From an uncultured Oscillospiraceae bacterium (lineage in GTDB: Bacteria; Bacillota; Clostridia; Oscillospirales; Oscillospiraceae), in contig CALWXG010000016.1 in the NCBI GenBank assembly GCA_944385435.1, positions 1 to 44,826 on the forward strand: a DNA stretch of 44,826 bases, read 5' to 3'. The notes under the pieces are model-generated. The model was not told the DNA's origin. It searched no databases and saw nothing but the letters and a program-made list of their open reading frames with translations. Positions 44,401 through 44,826 of the stretch are shown here, piece by piece; positions within the stretch are counted from its first letter, which is position 1; each line of letters starts with the position of its first letter. The translations under genes and the position numbers were made by a program.

Positions 44401-44481
44401 TCAGCGGTCGCTGGGAACGGTGCTCTCGCCGGAGAAGATCAGCTCGTCAATATCTGCAGGATTGGTACGAATGACCTTCAT
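44401..44481 (-). CDS. 26-residue peptide with its own promoter and terminator
   Basis: A small reading frame that begins MKVIRTNPADIDE and ends TVPSDR, with a charged, acidic middle. It has no cysteines, signal peptide or membrane helix. The evidence that it is a gene is the setting: AAGGAGG 7 nt before the ATG, a TGGACA-17-TATAAT promoter ending 33 nt upstream of the start codon, and a strong terminator 40 nt after the stop. The transcript would be about 150-170 nt. It could be a signalling or toxin-type peptide, a leader or modified-peptide precursor without a nearby maturation gene, or a small RNA that also codes. No homologue is recognised. Confidence 0.6.
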   Translation of the reverse strand: MKVIRTNPADIDELIFSGESTVPSDR

Positions 44482-44513
44482 TTTATCGCCTCCTTCTTGT
44501 GTTTCTGTTGGTT

Positions 44514-44542
44514 ATTATAACAGGGAAAATTGTAAATGTCCA
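44514..44542 (-). promoter_or_regulatory. Strong promoter of the small-peptide gene
   Basis: On the minus strand TGGACA (44542-44537), a 17-nt spacer and a perfect TATAAT (44519-44514) form one of the best promoter matches in the window. Confidence 0.8.
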
Positions 44543-44633
44543 GAGGAGTATTGTAAAGAATCGATAACGTTCCAATGAGATATCTGTCAACGGTGAACTT
44601 TGAAATTCGAACTTGCAAAATTGTATTTTCCCC

Positions 44634-44662
44634 TTGCTTTTTGCGTAAAGTTCAGTTATAAT
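44634..44662 (+). promoter_or_regulatory. Promoter of tRNA-Gly
   Basis: TTGCTT (44634-44639), a 17-nt spacer and TATAAT (44657-44662) lie 12 nt before the tRNA. It is divergent from the small-peptide promoter. Confidence 0.8.
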
Positions 44663-44674
44663 AAGCAGGCACTT

Positions 44675-44748
44675 GCAGGTGTAGTTCAATGGTAGAATGT
44701 CAGCTTCCCAAGCTGAACACGGGGGTTCGATTCCCCTCACCTGCTCCA
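44675..44748 (+). tRNA. tRNA-Gly (anticodon CCC)
   Basis: The acceptor arm GCAGGTG pairs with CACCTGC and the D arm is GTTC/GAAT. The anticodon stem TCAGC/GCTGA carries loop TTCCCAA with anticodon CCC at 44707-44709, and the T arm holds TTCGATT. The encoded 3' CCA follows. It reads GGG glycine codons, and is a single tRNA unit with its own promoter and terminator. Confidence 0.95.
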
Positions 44749-44785
44749 CGTCGGAGCAAAGTCCGCTTTGCTCCGACGTCTTTTT
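44749..44785 (+). terminator. Terminator of tRNA-Gly
   Basis: A 13-bp stem CGTCGGAGCAAAG with its complement around a TCCG loop, then CTTTTT. It begins directly after the CCA end. Confidence 0.93.
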
Positions 44786-44826
44786 ATGCCTATGGCAAAA
44801 AAGACGTCATCCGCCCGCTCCCTTGC

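Noticed and set aside
44483-44749. 88-aa minus-strand open frame
   Set aside because: It runs antisense through the tRNA-Gly gene and both divergent promoters, so it is a shadow.
44786-44826. Possible start of a Lys/Ser-rich protein (MAKKTSSARS), perhaps FtsK-like
   Set aside because: It begins directly in the T tract of the tRNA terminator, has no ribosome binding site, and only about 11 codons are visible.

Overview
The window looks like a chromosome segment from a GC-rich, endospore-forming member of the Clostridia, most likely near Oscillospiraceae/Ruminococcaceae. The grounds are a spoIIGA-sigE-sigG locus, a Gram-positive PolC replicase, short HisG paired with HisZ, an S-layer-homology surface protein, and strong AGGAGG ribosome binding sites throughout. 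The taxon is inferred from gene content only.

Left third (132-16885): an accessory block, almost all on the minus strand and visibly less GC-rich than the rest. It has two arms around one plus-strand regulator (6119-7315), which carries an excisionase-type HTH at its N-terminus and a LuxR-type HTH at its C-terminus. The left arm encodes two dynamin-like GTPases and three small zinc-ribbon proteins. The right arm encodes an Hsp70/actin-fold ATPase with an unrecognised C-terminal half, an acidic coiled-coil protein, a HerA/FtsK-type ATPase with a glycine-rich hydrophobic segment, a small membrane-anchored protein, a cytosolic papain/C39-like cysteine peptidase, an unrecognised 148-aa protein, a LytTR protein with a degenerate receiver, and a lipoprotein ending in a DnaJ-type CxxCxGxG domain. 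The first gene of each arm has the same two-block motif upstream (17 nt, 14-nt variable spacer, 17 nt; 31 of 34 conserved positions identical). I therefore read the two arms as one co-regulated, membrane-associated NTPase system, and as the best candidate here for something undescribed.

Middle (17409-25920): a secreted SGNH hydrolase with three SLH repeats; spoIIGA, sigE and sigG with recognisable sporulation promoters (21-bp spacer before spoIIGA, a SigF-like promoter before sigG); a MATE transporter; then rpsB-tsf and a YlmC/YmxH-type PRC-barrel gene on the minus strand.

Right (26109-44214): a plus-strand housekeeping run, pyrH-frr-uppS-cdsA-dxr-rseP-ispG-polC (UMP kinase, ribosome recycling, isoprenoid/undecaprenyl and phospholipid precursors, site-2 protease, replicase). 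It is followed by a tightly overlapping histidine operon hisZ-hisG-hisD-hisB-hisH-hisA-hisF-hisI-hisE (no hisC or histidinol-phosphatase gene) and a Bax-inhibitor-1 family membrane protein.

Right edge: a self-contained minus-strand unit for a 26-residue peptide (consensus-like promoter, AAGGAGG site, terminator), divergent from a tRNA-Gly(CCC) gene with its own promoter and terminator. No CRISPR array, rRNA gene or intact insertion sequence was seen.
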